Position numbers and translations under genes: made by a program. Below, piece by piece: positions 7,158 through 9,398 of a stretch of 9,398 nt of DNA. Position 1 is the first letter of the stretch, and every line of letters starts with the position of its first letter. Source of the stretch: Deltaproteobacteria bacterium (GTDB taxonomy: Bacteria > Bdellovibrionota_F > JAHFAK01). Location: the NCBI GenBank assembly GCA_023250585.1, contig JAHFAK010000096.1, positions 1 through 9,398 of the forward strand. Direction: 5' to 3'. Below the pieces are notes generated by a model. The model saw nothing but the letters and a program-made list of their open reading frames with translations. It was not told the origin of the DNA and ran no database searches.

Positions 7158-7282
7158 ATACTCAGTTGGATTCAAAATGATAACAAGGCGGCAAGGAGAA
7201 GGCGACGCAAACGTACGTAATGAGTACGTTGAGGAGCCGACGACGAAGCCAACGCAGTTAGCGTTTGAATGCGACTGAGTAT
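7158..7282. mobile_element. 125-bp palindromic MITE-like element
   Basis: Terminal 19-base inverted repeats at 7158-7176 and 7264-7282 match at 17 of 19 positions; the outer end is ATACTCAGT and the inner end ATTCAAA. A central hairpin (AACGTAC 7210-7216, loop GTAATGA, GTACGTT 7224-7230) marks the axis. There is no coding capacity and no clear target-site duplication. The right end lies 15 bases before the start codon of the RHS-like gene, so the element forms most of that gene's upstream region. I cannot name the family. Confidence 0.65.
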
Positions 7283-7283
7283 G

Positions 7284-7293
7284 AAAGGCAGGA
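7284..7293 (+). promoter_or_regulatory. Ribosome binding site of the RHS-like gene
   Basis: AAAGG (7284-7288, 9 bases before the ATG) and AGGA (7290-7293, 4 bases before it) both precede ATG 7298. The purine-rich stretch begins right after the end of the 125-bp element. The ATGs at 7281 and 7293 are out of frame with the long coding region, and the one at 7293 meets a stop after one codon. Confidence 0.55.
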
Positions 7294-7297
7294 TGAA

Positions 7298-9398
7298 ATG
7301 ATAGGTAAATTATATCACTACCTGAGAATTAAAGTAGAACGGTTCTATTTTTTTGTTGCAATTAGCATTGCCTTTCTTATTGTTATTGTATCATTTGGAT
7401 TTATATGCAGTGATGAAGGGGATGAGGAGGGACTGCCACAAGAGGAGGAGAGTTTTTATGAGAGAGGTGAAGGGGAAGCAGATGTAGCACCTCTTGCAGG
7501 TGAAGTTCCTGTTGAATCTAAGGAAGTAGCCTCGTCAATTAATCCTACGGTATCATCCGATTTTGGAGAATCAGTTGAGTTTTTATATTCAGGAGAACCG
7601 AAGATTCAGCATGGGGTAAAGAAGGAGACGATTGTACGCCGTGCGGTTACGGTCATGAGAGGAGAAGTCAGAAGCGAAGATGGGGGAGGACTTTCGGGAG
7701 TAACGGTGCATATTCTCGATCATCCTGAATATGGGTATACGTATACCCAAGCTTCGGGGCGTTTTGATCTGGTGGTAAACCGGGGTACGTACACCGTGGT
7801 ATTTGAGAAGATCGGCTATATGAAAGAATACCGTAGAGCCAATGCGAATCGTATACGGGATTTTTCACTACAGAAACCAGATGTAGTTCTTACGAAGCTT
7901 TCAGACAAAGAAGAAAAGATCATATTAGGAAAGACAAAGTCTCTTTTCATTAACGATAAAAATATATCGGGCATAGTACTTTTTGAACCAGGTACGCAAG
8001 CGAAGCTTATATCTGGTTTAGATGACAAGGGAAAGAGTATTCAAGAATTTAGGGTTCGCGTAACGCCGATTACCCATGAGGATGGGTATCGATTACCCTT
8101 ACCACGATTGAGTAAACATGTGGTTGGGATCGATGTGAGCGTGGCGGAAGTTACTGAAGAGAAAGCGGCGCGGTTAGCGTTTACGAAGAATGTGATACTG
8201 TATATAGAAAACACCTGGGGATTTCCGGAGGGAGCTGCCGTACCCATAGGATATGTAGATCCATTCACTCGATCGTGGAAGGGCATTGAAAATGGGAAAG
8301 TTGTAAAAGCAGACCTCCGCGATGTACTTAAGAAGGGAACGACCTATTTTAAAATTGCGTTACCGTATTTTGGTTCATATAGCATAGCCTTTCCGACAAA
8401 GACTGGTACTTCTTTAGATTACGGGTATCTCGAGCAACAATCACAATCTCAAGAATCTGATACGGCTGACGTGATAAAGAGTCTTGAAGATCCTGATTGT
8501 ACCTGTGTACGCGGAGGACTTTGTATGTGCTTGCCGCAAAGGACTACAATGTTTAGTCTTGGCGTTCTCGCTGGACCCAGCCTTGTCTATACGAGTGATG
8601 GGCAGATAGGATTCAATAAGAATTATACGGGGTCAACCGGTGTTGGTAAAGGCACGCTTCCTACTGATGGATTGGAAGATATAAATATTGATTATTATGT
8701 TCAAGGATTTGAAAAGACGATTAATGTAAAGTCCACATCAGAGCTTCCTGAAAAGCCACGAGCGCTCGTGTTTAGTACACGTGATGCATATGGCAGATCA
8801 TTAGTGGGGACACAACGAGGCTATGTAGAAAAGACCTATCGGTATAAGACACAGTATGCAAAACCGTATAAGGCTGCAATTAGTTTTGCACAGGCAGGTG
8901 ATAGTGATGATTCTATTGGCTATCCAGAGACACAAGCTATAACAAGTTTTCCCGAAAGCATGGAGGTTACCTATCGCAATGATAAAGACCGCTATGGGCT
9001 TGGGGGCATGCGATTAAGTGGGTTACATTTTTATGATACTGAGTCAAAAGTTCTTGAGTTTGGGGATGGGACGAGACGAAAATTTCCCCAAACAATAGAG
9101 ACCGTTGCAGGGACAGGAAACTCTGATGGTGGAGATGTGTGTAACAGTGGGTATCATCCAGCAGAAGGAGACGGCAAACGTGCGACCGATGCCAATATAG
9201 GCAGGCCGGGAAGTATTGCCATGGATAGTCAGGGGAATCTCTATATTGCCGACGTTGCTCAGTCCCGCATTAGAAGAGTAGATGTCATAAGTGGAAACAT
9301 AACAACGATTGGTGGAAGTGGTACGGGATCAGCATATTCACCTTATGCCTGTGATACCGAAACCGGTGAATGTAGTACTGTGAAAAATCTTCCGGGAG
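7298..9398 (+). CDS. Teneurin/RHS-like large surface protein, N-terminal part (runs off right edge)
   Basis: The frame is open from ATG 7298 to the window edge: 700 codons, no stop. Residues 17-36 form a membrane segment ending VIVSFGFIC (C37), the same motif as in the upstream protease, followed by an acidic linker. Residues 117-183 are a carboxypeptidase-regulatory-like beta domain containing HPEYGYT (142-148). About 190-345 matches, from memory, the region that follows it in large bacterial teneurin-like RHS proteins (ENTWGFPEGAAVPIGYVD). A cysteine cluster CTCVRGGLCMC spans 401-411. DAYGRSLVGTQ and FGDGTRRKF are family landmarks just before an NHL beta-propeller that starts near TVAGTG (602-607), with one clear repeat at 634-675. 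More NHL repeats, a YD-repeat shell and a variable C-terminal, often toxic, tip would be expected beyond the window. This is inferred from the family, not seen. Confidence 0.88.
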   Translation, partial: MIGKLYHYLRIKVERFYFFVAISIAFLIVIVSFGFICSDEGDEEGLPQEEESFYERGEGEADVAPLAGEVPVESKEVASSINPTVSSDFGESVEFLYSGEPKIQHGVKKETIVRRAVTVMRGEVRSEDGGGLSGVTVHILDHPEYGYTYTQASGRFDLVVNRGTYTVVFEKIGYMKEYRRANANRIRDFSLQKPDVVLTKLSDKEEKIILGKTKSLFINDKNISGIVLFEPGTQAKLISGLDDKGKSIQEFRVRVTPITHEDGYRLPLPRLSKHVVGIDVSVAEVTEEKAARLAFTKNVILYIENTWGFPEGAAVPIGYVDPFTRSWKGIENGKVVKADLRDVLKKGTTYFKIALPYFGSYSIAFPTKTGTSLDYGYLEQQSQSQESDTADVIKSLEDPDCTCVRGGLCMCLPQRTTMFSLGVLAGPSLVYTSDGQIGFNKNYTGSTGVGKGTLPTDGLEDINIDYYVQGFEKTINVKSTSELPEKPRALVFSTRDAYGRSLVGTQRGYVEKTYRYKTQYAKPYKAAISFAQAGDSDDSIGYPETQAITSFPESMEVTYRNDKDRYGLGGMRLSGLHFYDTESKVLEFGDGTRRKFPQTIETVAGTGNSDGGDVCNSGYHPAEGDGKRATDANIGRPGSIAMDSQGNLYIADVAQSRIRRVDVISGNITTIGGSGTGSAYSPYACDTETGECSTVKNLPG

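Larger units (their letters stand above)
6967..7297. other. Repeat-packed spacer between the protease and RHS-like genes
   Basis: The 331 bases contain no gene. Nearly all of it is repeat: an inverted pair of one family (6989-7132) enclosing a hairpin of another (7019-7093), then a 125-bp palindromic element (7158-7282). Transcription from the protease gene would have to cross several strong hairpins, so cotranscription may be attenuated. TTTATAAA at 7134-7141 between the two blocks is the only promoter-like AT box I see. Confidence 0.7.

Noticed and set aside
7668-8286. Three minus-strand frames
   Set aside because: They are antisense to the clearly coding RHS-like frame, which has consistent domains across the region.

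Overview
The window holds three protein-coding genes, all on the + strand, separated by intergenic stretches rich in short palindromic repeats. In order they are an AT-rich AAA+ ATPase with a C-terminal nuclease-like domain (635-1978), a 1605-residue membrane-anchored subtilisin-like protease with fibronectin type III-like repeats (2149-6966), and the first 700 codons of a teneurin/RHS-like surface protein that runs off the right edge (7298-9398). No tRNA, rRNA, CRISPR array or complete insertion sequence was seen.

Organism: this cannot be fixed from the window. Standard code, Shine-Dalgarno-like sites before two of the three genes, several families of GTCAT-headed palindromic repeats and very large secreted cysteine-containing surface proteins suggest an uncultured environmental prokaryote. 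A bacterium seems more likely, but a DPANN-type archaeon is not excluded: ATPase_2/DUF234 proteins are common in archaea, and the protease gene lacks a well-placed Shine-Dalgarno.

Layout: 1-634 has no convincing gene, at most the last 35 codons of an upstream gene. It carries a GTCAT hairpin repeat at 167-196 and a 166-bp MITE-like palindrome at 410-575 that contains two more copies in opposite orientation. The ATPase gene follows; sampled lines are about 17-22% GC against about 42-50% in the protease gene, suggesting a separate origin. 1979-2148 is a 170-bp spacer with a possible promoter. The protease gene then fills half the window. 6967-7297 is a 331-bp spacer made almost wholly of repeats: an inverted pair of one family encloses a hairpin of a second, followed by a 125-bp palindromic element that stops 15 bases before the start codon of the last gene.

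How the genes fit together: the protease and the RHS/teneurin-like protein look functionally paired. Both begin with an uncleaved-looking membrane segment ending in VIVSFGFIC, then G/S, D and an acidic stretch, although the rest of the two proteins is unrelated. The shared motif suggests one membrane-sorting or anchoring route. A protease that matures the RHS/teneurin-like protein, or a pair of co-displayed surface proteins, is a reasonable but untested inference. The ATPase has no evident link to the pair.
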